Of a stretch of DNA of 50,335 nt, positions 34,384 through 43,339 are shown in pieces. The notes under the pieces were generated by a model. The model worked only from the letters and a program-made list of their open reading frames with translations, had not been told where the DNA came from and made no database searches. This DNA is from Roseburia hominis. Its GTDB lineage: Bacteria > Bacillota > Clostridia > Lachnospirales > Lachnospiraceae. Where the stretch lies: NCBI GenBank assembly GCA_021771815.1, contig JAETOE010000028.1, positions 1 to 50,335 on the forward strand. Direction: 5' to 3'. Position numbers and translations under genes: made by a program. Positions within the stretch are counted from its first letter, which is position 1. Every line of letters starts with the position of its first letter.

Positions 34384-35823
34384 TTATTTCCCGCAGACGC
34401 CTGTCAGGAAATGATACATCGACGCGTGGTAGACCGGACGCTCCATCACATAATCCACTCCCGCAAGACACATGCGCTCCTCATCCTGCTCCTTATCGCT
34501 GGTCGAACAGGTGATGATCATCCGCTCGGACGGACAGATACTGCGGATCTCCCGGATCGTGTCCTCTCCACCCGTCATATACCAGTTCACAAAACAGATA
34601 TCATAGCTCTTACCCCGCAGATACGCCTTCTTAATCAACTGTACCGCATCCGCGCTGTTCGTTACAATTTCGCAGGAAATACCGAGCCGCGCCAACATCG
34701 ACGCATGATAATCTCTTGTCACCTCATTATCATCCAGAACGATCGTCTTTAGACGATCAAAGCTTTTCTTCTCGACAGATGCTTCCTTTCCCTCTCCGAA
34801 CGGAAGTGTGATCTTACAGAGAATCTGCCCGCCATATTCACTTACTACTTCCATAGACCCCCGCATCAGCTCTACGAGACTCTTGATGATAGGGTATTCC
34901 TCCCGGCTGTCTATCATTCCGCGAACCGTAATCTCAAGTTCGATTCCTCCGTCCTCTCCGTTTCGCTCCGTATATGTCGTACAGATACTTCCTCCCGGCT
35001 CTGTGTTGACGTAAGCCTTCCGCAAAAGTCTGCTCCAGATCTGCTTTAAACGTTTTCCGTCCCCGATCAGGTTATCACAGAAAATCTCTCCGCCCTTTAC
35101 CTGCAGACGGATCCCGCGTTCCTCACAAGCCGCCTTACACTCTCCCGTCGTCTCCGCAACCACCCCGCAGAGCTGGAAAGGATCCTGCTTGTCCGGATTG
35201 CCGGACACTCTCGCAAGCTGCTCCTCTAAAATGCCTGCCGTCATCATCCTTACATGCTCGGTCCGCTCAAGAATTTTCCCGAAAATCTCTTCTATCCCGG
35301 GATTTCCTTCTGCCGCCTTCCCGCCGCAAAGCGCTTCAATCGCGCACACATCATCCTTCGCTTCCTGTGCGATACGTGTAATCAGATGCTCCCTGACCGT
35401 ACTTAAATGACGCTCTTCCTCCAACCGTCGTTCCAGCAGTTTCTTGCCTCCCACGTAGCGCGTCGCAATATTTTTCACACGATTGATGACAACCTCGGGT
35501 TCGCAGGGGGAAAAGATGAAGTCATCCGCTCCCTTCTTAAGCATCTCCACTTCCATATTCTCATCGGTCGTTGTCTTCACCACAACCGGTATATCCCGAA
35601 GATCCGGATCTGCCTTCATCCTGCCCAACACATCACTCCCGCTCATCACCGGCATATGAACATCCAAAATCACGATGTCTACCTTCTGTCTTCCCAATAT
35701 CTCCAAGGCTTCCTTTCCATTCTCCGCTTCCAACACCTCGTACTCCTGATCAAACATCGCTTTAAAGGATGCCCGGTTTACTGCCACATCATCCGCCACC
35801 AACATGATTATTCTTTCTTTCAT
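34384..35823 (-). CDS. Degenerate REC-pseudokinase-REC signalling protein
   Basis: A 479-residue cytoplasmic protein with the layout receiver - kinase-like - receiver. Receiver 1 keeps the acidic pair and Asp54 (VILDVHMP) but has Ser105 where the conserved Lys belongs. The kinase-like region has AQEAKDD where the phospho-His motif HEIRTP should be (Gln153 for His), and lacks the N and G1 boxes of the ATPase. Receiver 2 has Asn413 in FVNWYM in place of the phospho-Asp and Arg in place of Lys. It is therefore probably a scaffold or phosphate-independent adaptor. The start at 35823 has only a weak GGGG site; a longer frame begins at 35862. An intact hybrid kinase lies just upstream. Confidence 0.8.
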   Translation of the reverse strand: MKERIIMLVADDVAVNRASFKAMFDQEYEVLEAENGKEALEILGRQKVDIVILDVHMPVMSGSDVLGRMKADPDLRDIPVVVKTTTDENMEVEMLKKGADDFIFSPCEPEVVINRVKNIATRYVGGKKLLERRLEEERHLSTVREHLITRIAQEAKDDVCAIEALCGGKAAEGNPGIEEIFGKILERTEHVRMMTAGILEEQLARVSGNPDKQDPFQLCGVVAETTGECKAACEERGIRLQVKGGEIFCDNLIGDGKRLKQIWSRLLRKAYVNTEPGGSICTTYTERNGEDGGIELEITVRGMIDSREEYPIIKSLVELMRGSMEVVSEYGGQILCKITLPFGEGKEASVEKKSFDRLKTIVLDDNEVTRDYHASMLARLGISCEIVTNSADAVQLIKKAYLRGKSYDICFVNWYMTGGEDTIREIRSICPSERMIITCSTSDKEQDEERMCLAGVDYVMERPVYHASMYHFLTGVCGK

Positions 35824-36007
35824 CCATTTAACCCCATTTCCGATTCTGCCAAGTCCTAACATATACCGTACTGTTTATAAATATATCATATTTCTTTGTA
35901 TTTTCCCTACAATAATTGACGATTCTTTTACCTCTGCGACCTTTATCTTTGTTCTTCTACAGCATTCGACAAAAAGTTCCAGAGAATAACATCACTCCAT
36001 ATTGCAC

Positions 36008-36035
36008 AAAAATAGAATCCGGCTCTGCCGGATTC
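36008..36035 (-). terminator. Rho-independent terminator after the hybrid kinase
   Basis: GAATCCGG and CCGGATTC with a five-base loop (36015-36035), followed on the minus strand by TATTTTTG. About 70 bases past the stop at 36106, so the degenerate signalling gene has its own promoter or depends on read-through. Confidence 0.8.
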
Positions 36036-36105
36036 TCCGCAATACAGTATTTCCTATCGAGTAAAAAGACGGGGTATGCCACCATATCCCGTCCGTACTG
36101 CGGTA

Positions 36106-37707
36106 TCACCCATATATCATGCCATCCAGCACAAAATACATCTGCTTGATATCTACCGGCTTACTCAAATGCGCATCCATTCCTGCCTCGAAGGACTTTC
36201 TCACATCCTCCTCAAAAACATTCGCCGTCATAGCAATAATCGGTATTTTTTTGCCGTCTTCACGCTCTGCGTTCCTGATCTTCTTTGTCGCTGTCAGACC
36301 GTCCATGACCGGCATGCGAATGTCCATCAATATAACGTCATAATACCCTGGCTCATGCATAAGAAAGGCATTCACGCCCTCCTCACCGTTAACTGCGACC
36401 TCGACCTCAAGATTCTTATGCTTCAGAATATTTCTCGTAATCTCAATATTAACTTCGTTATCCTCCACAAGGAGCGCCCTCTTCCCGGAAAAGTCATAAT
36501 CCAGATTCTCCAGCTTGCTCTGCTTGCGAAGACTCATCTCATAATCTGCGACTTTCTGCAGCGTCACCGTAACAACAAAAGTCGAACCCTTTCCCTTTTC
36601 GCTGTACACATCGATTTTGCCGCCCATAAATTCTATGATATTACGCGCAATGGAAAGCCCCAGACCCGTACCGCCGTTTAACGTCGTGCCATGCTCGTCC
36701 TCCTGCTCAAACGGATCATAGATATACGGAAGAAAGGACTCCTCAATACCGATCCCGTTATCGCGTATCTCAAAGCGGATTGTCGCCTCCCCCTCAGAAT
36801 CATAGAGCCGTTCGACAATAAAATCCACCCGACCTTCCTGCCTGGTATACTTTATTGCATTCTCAAGCATGTTGAGCAGCGCCTTGCCAAGCTTCTCCCC
36901 ATCAAAGCTGTATTCTCTGTCAAAGGCTCCCCGTCTCTCCATCGCAAACGTGATCTGCTTCGGTCTGGCCCATTTTTGCACCTTGCGCGCAATATCTGTG
37001 AGAAAATTCTCAAACTCCACATCCTGCTGTACCATTGCCACATTTCCGCTCTCGATCTGCGAGAGATTCAGTATATCATCAATAAAGGAAAGCAGAAAAT
37101 GCGCCGATTTATTAATCTTGTCCAGGTTCTCAAGTACCTGTTTCTCATTGTCCGCGTATTCTTTCGTCAAATAAGAAAGCCCGATAATCGAATTCATCGG
37201 CGTGCGAATCTCATGGCTCATGCGCTCTAAGAACTCATTCTTCTCCTGATTGGCATGTCTGGCATCCATAAGCGCATAATACAGCCTCTCATTCTGGCGC
37301 TGCTCTTCCTCGTAACTGTCCGTCACATCACGCCGCACCATCACGATCGTCTTTCTGTCGCCGCCGTGATAATAGATACTAAGTTCCTTCCTCCGGTAAG
37401 AAGAACCGCATAACAGCCGGTATGGAACCACAATGTGATCCTTACCGGAAAGCTCCTCTACGATATTCGAAAGCAGAAGCGCCCTTGCGCACTCCTCCTG
37501 ATCGTCCGGATGCACAAACTTTGGAATCGTCACCTCATTTACCTCTGCGTAATCCCCATAAGTCGGCGGCGTTACATCCGTTTCCTCGTTGGTGATAATC
37601 GTGTGATATATTCCGGTATCAGCATCCACATAAGTAATAAAATCCAGTTCGGACTTCAGTACGTTCTCGATTATTTTCTGTTCCTTAATTGCCTTTTTTT
37701 CTCCCAT
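36106..37707 (-). CDS. Hybrid sensor histidine kinase (PAS-HisKA-HATPase-REC)
   Basis: A 533-residue soluble kinase. Residues 1-140 look PAS-like (LDFITYVDADTGIYHTIITN; FVHPDDQEE). HisKA has MSHEIRTPMNSIIGLS; the ATPase has DNGIGIEE and GGTGLGLSIARN. The C-terminal receiver has Asp in VILMDIRMPVMDG and is complete. No membrane span, so it senses an internal cue. AGGAG precedes the start and a good promoter lies about 45 bases upstream. The neighbouring degenerate REC-pseudokinase is its likely partner. Confidence 0.93.
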   Translation of the reverse strand: MGEKKAIKEQKIIENVLKSELDFITYVDADTGIYHTIITNEETDVTPPTYGDYAEVNEVTIPKFVHPDDQEECARALLLSNIVEELSGKDHIVVPYRLLCGSSYRRKELSIYYHGGDRKTIVMVRRDVTDSYEEEQRQNERLYYALMDARHANQEKNEFLERMSHEIRTPMNSIIGLSYLTKEYADNEKQVLENLDKINKSAHFLLSFIDDILNLSQIESGNVAMVQQDVEFENFLTDIARKVQKWARPKQITFAMERRGAFDREYSFDGEKLGKALLNMLENAIKYTRQEGRVDFIVERLYDSEGEATIRFEIRDNGIGIEESFLPYIYDPFEQEDEHGTTLNGGTGLGLSIARNIIEFMGGKIDVYSEKGKGSTFVVTVTLQKVADYEMSLRKQSKLENLDYDFSGKRALLVEDNEVNIEITRNILKHKNLEVEVAVNGEEGVNAFLMHEPGYYDVILMDIRMPVMDGLTATKKIRNAEREDGKKIPIIAMTANVFEEDVRKSFEAGMDAHLSKPVDIKQMYFVLDGMIYG

Positions 37708-37745
37708 CCGTACGCTCCTGTCAAATATATACCCAATTACTTTTC

Positions 37746-37774
37746 ATTATAGCAGGGTTTGTCTTACTTTCCAA
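37746..37774 (-). promoter_or_regulatory. Predicted promoter of the hybrid kinase
   Basis: TTGGAA (37774-37769), 17 bases, TATAAT (37751-37746) on the minus strand, about 40 bases before the start codon. Confidence 0.7.
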
Positions 37775-37805
37775 TCATTTTTTACACCTGCACATACCGG
37801 CTGTT

Positions 37806-38486
37806 TTAAATCGGAATCTCCTTGCTGCGCACGCTGCACACCTCCCGTCTGCTGCATACCGCACAAGGCTCTATACATCCGCCTTTCCTGTCCTGATTCT
37901 CTGACAACTCAATCTCATACACAACGCTCTTTTTGGGTTTCAGACAAAAACCGTCATTGCAGGAGACCCTTGTCTGTCCGGCACGTGCAAGTGCCCCGGG
38001 CATCTGCGCAAGCGGGTAGCGCACATCCTCGCCAAAGAAGTGCTGCGCCGTCACATAATATCGGGAATGCTCCTGCACCCATCCCGAAAGCACCTTATAG
38101 CCCTGCATCAAAAGCTCGCCGCCAATGCTCTCGACCATATAGCTCTCAAGCATGCGTCCCGTGCTCTGGTAACGCTCCTGCAGAAGATCAACACCGATTC
38201 CAAGCGTCATGATGACTGTCGCGGTCATGTGTTGTTCCTCCCCATCGTCTCTTTCATCGCCCCGCATGACGGAATCCCCCTGCGCGCCGCGCTCCTCATC
38301 ATACACAAGGTACACACTCTCCTGCCGGCGCATACACCCCGCCATATCAGCAGCTACACTGCGAAGCAGAGGCATGTCCTTTTCCTCATAATGATACCTG
38401 CTTTTGACGTTCTCCAAAAACTCACTGGTCAGCAAGGTCCAAAGCCTGCTCTCTATGTATATGCGTTTTCCGCTGTCATCGCCCAT
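37806..38486 (-). CDS. Vitamin B12-dependent methionine synthase activation domain-like protein
   Basis: A 226-residue protein. The C-terminal half (VSCNDGFCLKPKKSVVYEIE followed by CIEPCAVCSRREVC) resembles the stand-alone reactivation domain of B12 methionine synthase found in Clostridia, where a SAM/corrinoid-binding Lys-Ser motif and a Cys triplet occur at these places. The middle contains an E-x6-R-x-x-x motif only weakly. Such proteins reactivate cobalamin-dependent methyltransferases. No metH or corrinoid protein gene is near. It follows the rRNA methylase gene by 29 bases. Identification is moderate. Confidence 0.5.
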   Translation of the reverse strand: MGDDSGKRIYIESRLWTLLTSEFLENVKSRYHYEEKDMPLLRSVAADMAGCMRRQESVYLVYDEERGAQGDSVMRGDERDDGEEQHMTATVIMTLGIGVDLLQERYQSTGRMLESYMVESIGGELLMQGYKVLSGWVQEHSRYYVTAQHFFGEDVRYPLAQMPGALARAGQTRVSCNDGFCLKPKKSVVYEIELSENQDRKGGCIEPCAVCSRREVCSVRSKEIPI

Positions 38487-38515
38487 GCCGCCACGCCTTT
38501 CCCAAATCTTATTTT

Positions 38516-40015
38516 CTACAGCTGCTTCCTCAGTCCCTTCGGATAATGGTTCTTCATCACACCGCCCGTAAGCTTACCCCAGCCCGCGCTGTAACCATCC
38601 ACTGTTACAAGATACCAGCCCTTCTCCCCCTCTGCCGGAAATGTTTCTCCGTTTAGATAACCACGGATTTCCCTGCTGTCCGCCGGCAAATCCGCCGTAT
38701 GTAATACCTCCCCCGTCTTCGCGGCAAGCGCAAGGGCGTGTGACGGTTCAAACCGTCCCTTCTTCACCGTACCGAGGTGAAGCCCCGGTCTTAGCACCTT
38801 AAGCCCTTTGACCGACGGCATTCCCTGCGGAACCAGATAAAGCTGATCGCCGAACTTTATATATTTTGCCCCTTCGTAAGCAAACCTTTTCATACCTGCT
38901 TTCGTAAACGATGTCTCTGCAAATTCCAGATACTCCACGCACCCTTTTCCCGGTGTCTTTATGTCGCGCGCCAAAATGCCGTTCTCCTCCCCGTTTGCCG
39001 CATAACCGGAATCGTTTCCAAGACTGCCGGATTTTCGCAGAACCGCCAGATAATGCCCTTCGCCGTGGAGACGGTGCGGCCACAGGCGGATCGTAGCCAA
39101 AAGCTCTGCCCGCCCATCGCCCCACGCAGGCACGCCCGGTGCCATTCCCTCCGCAGGCGCAACCTTCTCAATATAAAATTCCGGGTGTCTGTCAAGGAAA
39201 CGGCTGACACTTCCCTCGTTCTCCGCAGGAGCAAACGTACACGTCGAATACACAAGCCGTCCGCCCTGCGAGAGCATAGTCGCCGCACAATCTAAGATTT
39301 CATCCTGCCTGTCCGCGCACAGCCTCACGTTATCAAGGCTCCATTGCCCGCATGCTTCCTCATTCTTGCGGAACATCCCCTCGCCGGAGCATGGCGCATC
39401 CACCAGAATCCTTGTGAAGTACTCTGTGAAATGCTCTGCTAAATGCTGCGGCGTCTCATTTGTGACCATCGCATTGCAAATTCCCATACGTTCCATATTC
39501 TCTGAGAGTATCTTCGCACGCGCCGGGTGAATCTCATTGCTGACTAAGATTCCGTTTCCCCGCATTGCCGCGGCAATCTGCGTACTCTTTCCGCCCGGCG
39601 CAGCACAGAGATCTAAAATGCGCTCCCCATCTCCCACTACGACAGACTTTCCGTTATCTGCACCGTCTCTACGCCCTGCGTCCGCGCCTGCCGCCGCAGC
39701 CGTCTGCTCCGCCGCAAGCGGCAGCGTCAGATATTCCACCGGGGCCATCGCGCTCGGCTCCTGAATATAATATACCCCCGCCTCATGATACGGATGTCTG
39801 CCGGGCGTATCCGAAGCTGCATAATAAAACCCGTCTGCCGCCCACGGAACCGGCGCAAGCGAAAACGGCGCTATCGCGTCGAATTTCCTGCTTTCCGCTT
39901 TCAGCGGATTGACGCGCAGCGCCTGATAACGTGGCTTCTCATAGCTCTCGTAAAATGCGGGATATTCTTCCCCAAGCATTTCCTTCATCCGGTTTACAAA
40001 GTCCTCTGGCAGCAT
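38516..40015 (-). CDS. RsmF-like rRNA (cytosine-C5) methyltransferase of the NOL1/NOP2/sun family
   Basis: A 499-residue SAM-dependent RNA methylase. LDLCAAPGGKSTQIA is the SAM-binding motif; the two catalytic Cys are in DAPCSGEGMF and STCTFAPAENE. The C-terminal 150 residues form the RsmF-type RNA-binding extension ending in a PUA-like part (FPAEGEKGWYLVTVDG...GWGK). A strand of extra Ala/Gly residues (about 108-125) sits in the N-terminal domain. AAGGAGAG precedes the ATG and a promoter is 35 bases upstream. Confidence 0.93.
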   Translation of the reverse strand: MLPEDFVNRMKEMLGEEYPAFYESYEKPRYQALRVNPLKAESRKFDAIAPFSLAPVPWAADGFYYAASDTPGRHPYHEAGVYYIQEPSAMAPVEYLTLPLAAEQTAAAAGADAGRRDGADNGKSVVVGDGERILDLCAAPGGKSTQIAAAMRGNGILVSNEIHPARAKILSENMERMGICNAMVTNETPQHLAEHFTEYFTRILVDAPCSGEGMFRKNEEACGQWSLDNVRLCADRQDEILDCAATMLSQGGRLVYSTCTFAPAENEGSVSRFLDRHPEFYIEKVAPAEGMAPGVPAWGDGRAELLATIRLWPHRLHGEGHYLAVLRKSGSLGNDSGYAANGEENGILARDIKTPGKGCVEYLEFAETSFTKAGMKRFAYEGAKYIKFGDQLYLVPQGMPSVKGLKVLRPGLHLGTVKKGRFEPSHALALAAKTGEVLHTADLPADSREIRGYLNGETFPAEGEKGWYLVTVDGYSAGWGKLTGGVMKNHYPKGLRKQL

Positions 40016-40050
40016 GCTTTCTCTCCTTTTCCATAAAACCTCTGCCGTTC

Positions 40051-40079
40051 ATTTTAACACGAACTTCCCGCGCAGGCAA
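40051..40079 (-). promoter_or_regulatory. Predicted promoter of the rRNA methylase gene
   Basis: TTGCCT (40079-40074), 17 bases, TAAAAT (40056-40051) on the minus strand, about 35 bases before the start codon. Confidence 0.6.
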
Positions 40080-40176
40080 CGGAAACGTCGTCTGCGTTTA
40101 GACAAATTACATTCCTCGCAAAACGACCTGCGAAAGCTTAAGGAGCGTCGCTTCACTGTCCAACAGACGTTTCCCG

Positions 40177-41292
40177 CTATGCGTGACCTCCGAAATCGCG
40201 CGTTAGGATATCGCTCTTTTCCAGAAAGTCTTCCACCGTATAAAAACCGAGCTTTTCGATCAGCTCTATCACATAAGGATTCTCAAGCGGCGTCTGATAG
40301 AGCGCCTCATCACCGTAACGGTTCACAAGCTCTCTGCCCTCCTCATTCGCAAGCAGCGCCTTTGGTCCGCCGACACAGCCGCCCTGACATGCCATCCCCT
40401 CGAAGAAATTTGCTTCTATTTTCCCGGCACGGATGTCCTCGATCATCTGCCTGCACGCCTTCACGCCGTCCGCCTGCACCGGATGCACCATAATCTCACG
40501 GTCCGGATGAAGCTGCATGACCGTTTTCTGCACCGCTTCGCTGACGCCCCCGGTCCGCGCGTAGATTCTGCCCGCACGGGAAGAATGAACCTTCTCGTCC
40601 TCCTCCATTTCCCGAGGAGCTATAGACGCCGCGTCAAACAACTCCTTGATCTCCTGAAAAGTCAGCACATAATCGACCGCATCCGCAATATCGGGCTCCT
40701 TCGCCTCCTTCTTCTTAGCAAGGCAGGGACCTACAAATACCGTGACGGCTCCCGGGTAAATTTTCTTGACTGCGCGCCCGGCGGCAATCATCGGTGAGAC
40801 GGCTCCCGGCATATGCGGTACAAGTTCCCCATAGATGCCGCGGATCATGGCAATCCACACCGGACAGCAACAGCTCGTCAACTGAAAATCACTTTTGCTG
40901 ACGACATGCTTGTCAAACTCCAACGCCTCCTTCAGTGTCAGAATATCCGCAAAAACAGCCACCTCGACCATTCCCGCAAAGCCAGCCGCTTTTAATGCCG
41001 ATCGGATCTGTCCCGGAGCGACCTTCTCCCCGAACTGTCCCATAAACGCCGGAGCAATCAACGCATAGACCTTCTTTTCCTCATCGGCAAGCTCTCCCGC
41101 CACTGCCGCCAAATCCTCGTTCTCCGCAAGCGCCTCCATATCGCAGACCGCCGTCATCCGCTCCTTCTTTTCGTACTTTTCGGGGTGCAGCAGACAATCC
41201 ATCTGGTACGGAAACGGTTCTTCGAGAAAAACCCTGCCGCTTTTCTGTTCCCTTTCTATAATCTCCTGATGTAAATCACGCAGTGTCTTCAT
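40177..41292 (-). CDS. [FeFe] hydrogenase H-cluster-domain protein without ferredoxin domains
   Basis: A 371-residue protein that is essentially the catalytic H-cluster domain. L1 is TSCCCPVW (139-146), L2 is GPCLAKKKE (188-196) and L3 is GMACQGGCVGGP (299-310), so all four cluster Cys are kept. L1 has an extra Cys compared with the usual TSCCP, a variant I associate with group B enzymes. The usual Met before L2 Pro is Gly. There is no N-terminal [4Fe-4S] domain or C-terminal PAS, so it needs an outside electron carrier or is a sensor. ATG 41292 follows GGAG; a TTG four codons upstream is not favoured. It lies alone between a glycerate kinase and an rRNA methylase gene. Confidence 0.85.
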   Translation of the reverse strand: MKTLRDLHQEIIEREQKSGRVFLEEPFPYQMDCLLHPEKYEKKERMTAVCDMEALAENEDLAAVAGELADEEKKVYALIAPAFMGQFGEKVAPGQIRSALKAAGFAGMVEVAVFADILTLKEALEFDKHVVSKSDFQLTSCCCPVWIAMIRGIYGELVPHMPGAVSPMIAAGRAVKKIYPGAVTVFVGPCLAKKKEAKEPDIADAVDYVLTFQEIKELFDAASIAPREMEEDEKVHSSRAGRIYARTGGVSEAVQKTVMQLHPDREIMVHPVQADGVKACRQMIEDIRAGKIEANFFEGMACQGGCVGGPKALLANEEGRELVNRYGDEALYQTPLENPYVIELIEKLGFYTVEDFLEKSDILTRDFGGHA

Positions 41293-41361
41293 GCCACACT
41301 CCAATCCTTTTTGTTTTATTGTGTGCAGACACTGCGCGCTTCATACATATTCTTCCATATT

Positions 41362-42597
41362 CTATTTTCTTTTTATCAGAAGCACCGCCACATCATTTAC
41401 ATTCGTTCCGGTTGCTCCGGTGATAATCAATCCGCCGCTCTGCTTTAACGCATGATAAGCGTCATTTTCCCGCAGCACATCATAGATGGAAATATGCTTT
41501 TGCGACAGAACTTCGCGTGTTGTCCCGTCCACATAACCGCCCGCTGCATCCGTCGGCCCATCTGTTCCATCACTTCCGATGCTAAATACCGCCGTATCGC
41601 AAAGCCCTGCGATCTCCTCTGCCGCTGCAAGTGCAATCTCCTGATTGCGCCCGCCTTTTCCCTTTCCCGTCAGATGCACGACTGTCTCACCGCCTGCAAG
41701 AAAGGCAATACTCTCCTCGCTGTTCTGATAAGTCTTTGCGATCGCCGCAAGAAAGGCCCCTGCTTCTCTCGCCTCACAATTTAACTGGTCTGTCAATATG
41801 ACCGGACGATACCCCAGCTTCCTGCAGCTTACCGCCGCTGCCGCACAGAGGTTTCGCACACTTCCTGTAATGTTCGTCTCCACATTATGAAGTTCCTTAG
41901 GCGTTTCCTCCTGCAACAACTTCCAGACCTTTTCCGAAAGCTTTAAATGATATTTCTCTGCAATGGCAACTGCCTGCCCGCAAGTCGAGGAATCCGGGTA
42001 AGCCGGTCCTGATGCGATCATATCGAGCGGATCGCCCAATATATCGCTAAGTACGATACTGTAAACCTTTGCCGGTTCGCAGAGCTTTGCAAACTTTCCT
42101 CCCTTTACAGCTGAAAGCCGTTTGCGGATCGTGTTCATCTCAACGATATCCGCTCCGCAGGCAAGTAACTGTCCGGTAATATCGGAAAGTTCCTCCCCCG
42201 ATATAAGCGGTTCCTCAAACAATGCCGAACCGCCTCCCGAAACCAGAAACAGCACCGTGTCCCTGGCGCTTAGATTCTCTACCAGTTTGATAGCTGCCCG
42301 CGTTCCGCGAAATGAATTTTCATCCGGAACCGGGTGGCCTGCTTCAAAGCAGACCACCCGCGGTATTTCTCCCTTTACATGATCGTATTTGGTTACCACG
42401 ACTCCGGCATCCAGTCTGTCACCAAGGTCTGCCGCGGCTGCATGCGCCATCTGCCATGCGGCTTTTCCTGCCGCTACCATGCGCACTTTTCCGCTGCCGA
42501 AGTCTTTGCCTTCCAATGCTTTCTTTACCGCCTCATCCGGCAATACCGCCTGAATCGAAGCTCTGATAATCTCGTCCGCGTCCCTTCGCAGTGACAT
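41362..42597 (-). CDS. Type 2 glycerate kinase (MOFRL family)
   Basis: A 411-residue kinase making 2-phosphoglycerate from glycerate. VAAGKAAWQMA and LFLVSGGGSALFE in the N-terminal half and GKGKGGRNQEIALA, FSIGSDGTDGPTDAAGG in the C-terminal MOFRL domain are diagnostic. Length is usual. The ATG at 42597 follows GGGAG; a longer frame to 42642 would run into the terminator hairpin. No glycerate-producing enzyme is adjacent. Confidence 0.93.
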   Translation of the reverse strand: MSLRRDADEIIRASIQAVLPDEAVKKALEGKDFGSGKVRMVAAGKAAWQMAHAAAADLGDRLDAGVVVTKYDHVKGEIPRVVCFEAGHPVPDENSFRGTRAAIKLVENLSARDTVLFLVSGGGSALFEEPLISGEELSDITGQLLACGADIVEMNTIRKRLSAVKGGKFAKLCEPAKVYSIVLSDILGDPLDMIASGPAYPDSSTCGQAVAIAEKYHLKLSEKVWKLLQEETPKELHNVETNITGSVRNLCAAAAVSCRKLGYRPVILTDQLNCEAREAGAFLAAIAKTYQNSEESIAFLAGGETVVHLTGKGKGGRNQEIALAAAEEIAGLCDTAVFSIGSDGTDGPTDAAGGYVDGTTREVLSQKHISIYDVLRENDAYHALKQSGGLIITGATGTNVNDVAVLLIKRK

Positions 42598-42627
42598 AAC
42601 ACACTCCCTTTCCCGCCCGGCATTGTC

Positions 42628-42660
42628 AAAAGGGCTGCGCACTCGTGCGACAGCCCTTTT
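42628..42660 (-). terminator. Terminator between the small membrane protein gene and glycerate kinase
   Basis: AAAAGGGCTG and CAGCCCTTTT enclose an inner CGCAC/GTGCG stem with one bulge. The minus strand ends TTTTGACA, so the U-tract is short. It starts 5 bases past the stop codon of the 47-residue gene. Symmetric enough to act in both directions. Confidence 0.75.
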
Positions 42661-42665
42661 ATTCC

Positions 42666-42809
42666 TCAGTCAAACAAACTCATCCGGTATTTGATGCTGC
42701 GGTACACCTTCCAACCGAAAATGACCGGCATAGCAGCCAGAAGATACAACGTGGACAACAATCCTGCTGTTCCGCCAACAATCATTAGAATCCATATAAA
42801 AATATTCAT
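42666..42809 (-). CDS. Small 47-residue membrane protein
   Basis: A short frame opened by GAGAGGAT right before the ATG at 42809. It has one membrane span (IWILMIVGGTAGLLSTLYLL) followed by a basic tail (WKVYRSIKYR). I do not recognise a family; many Clostridia carry such small membrane proteins. A terminator follows directly, which supports it as a real last gene of the unit led by the fusion gene. Confidence 0.6.
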   Translation of the reverse strand: MNIFIWILMIVGGTAGLLSTLYLLAAMPVIFGWKVYRSIKYRMSLFD

Positions 42810-42838
42810 ATCCTCTCATCCTCTCATAAAATATTGAT

Positions 42839-43339
42839 TTATTTTATGGAGGATACCAGACCGTTCTTCTTTCCGTCCGCCCTGCATATGTAAGCTACGA
42901 TCATTCTGCTTCGCGGTATAAGCTCCCACTGTCTCCTGCGTCGGGCTGTTCCAAACGAATACAGCCGCACCGCCGCAATGCAGGCGGCAGCCAGGCACCA
43001 CATGAGCAGTCTGAACTGCTGCAGATTACGGTATTTATAATTTGTTCTGCTCTCAATCGACTCTGCGCTGCGCACGCCGCTTATTTCTCTTCCTGTGACC
43101 TGAACGTCCGCCCTGCGGTACATGGGCGCGGCTATGACGGACGTATTTTCCGCTTCGAACTGCACCGGATACTTCTCCCAAACCGTTCCCTGCGGCTGAT
43201 TCTTCTGCCCATCCCACACGCTTTCACCCGGAAGCAGCACTGATAACAGAAGCATGATTGCAAGAAGCAGACAGCCGCACCGCTTAGAACAGGCTTCGAA
43301 TCGGATTGATTTCCTTCGCCTTGGCAAATATCGCATCAT
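42839..43339 (-). CDS. Uncharacterised membrane protein with two predicted spans
   Basis: A 166-residue protein: a basic N-terminus, a hydrophobic segment CLLLAIMLLLSVLLPG (about 23-38) that could be a signal anchor, an outer region of about 70 residues and a second span RLLMWCLAAACIAAVRLYSF, then a basic tail. I start at the ATG 43339 after GGAG; a TTG at 43363 sits too close to its AGGAGG. It overlaps the previous small gene by 56 bases. No known domain is recognised. Confidence 0.55.
   Translation of the reverse strand: MMRYLPRRRKSIRFEACSKRCGCLLLAIMLLLSVLLPGESVWDGQKNQPQGTVWEKYPVQFEAENTSVIAAPMYRRADVQVTGREISGVRSAESIESRTNYKYRNLQQFRLLMWCLAAACIAAVRLYSFGTARRRRQWELIPRSRMIVAYICRADGKKNGLVSSIK

Noticed and set aside
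40080..40175. Inverted repeat GGAAACGTC ... GACGTTTCC after the hydrogenase gene
   Set aside because: The arms are about 75 bases apart, there is no U-tract and no link to a known RNA; taken as chance.
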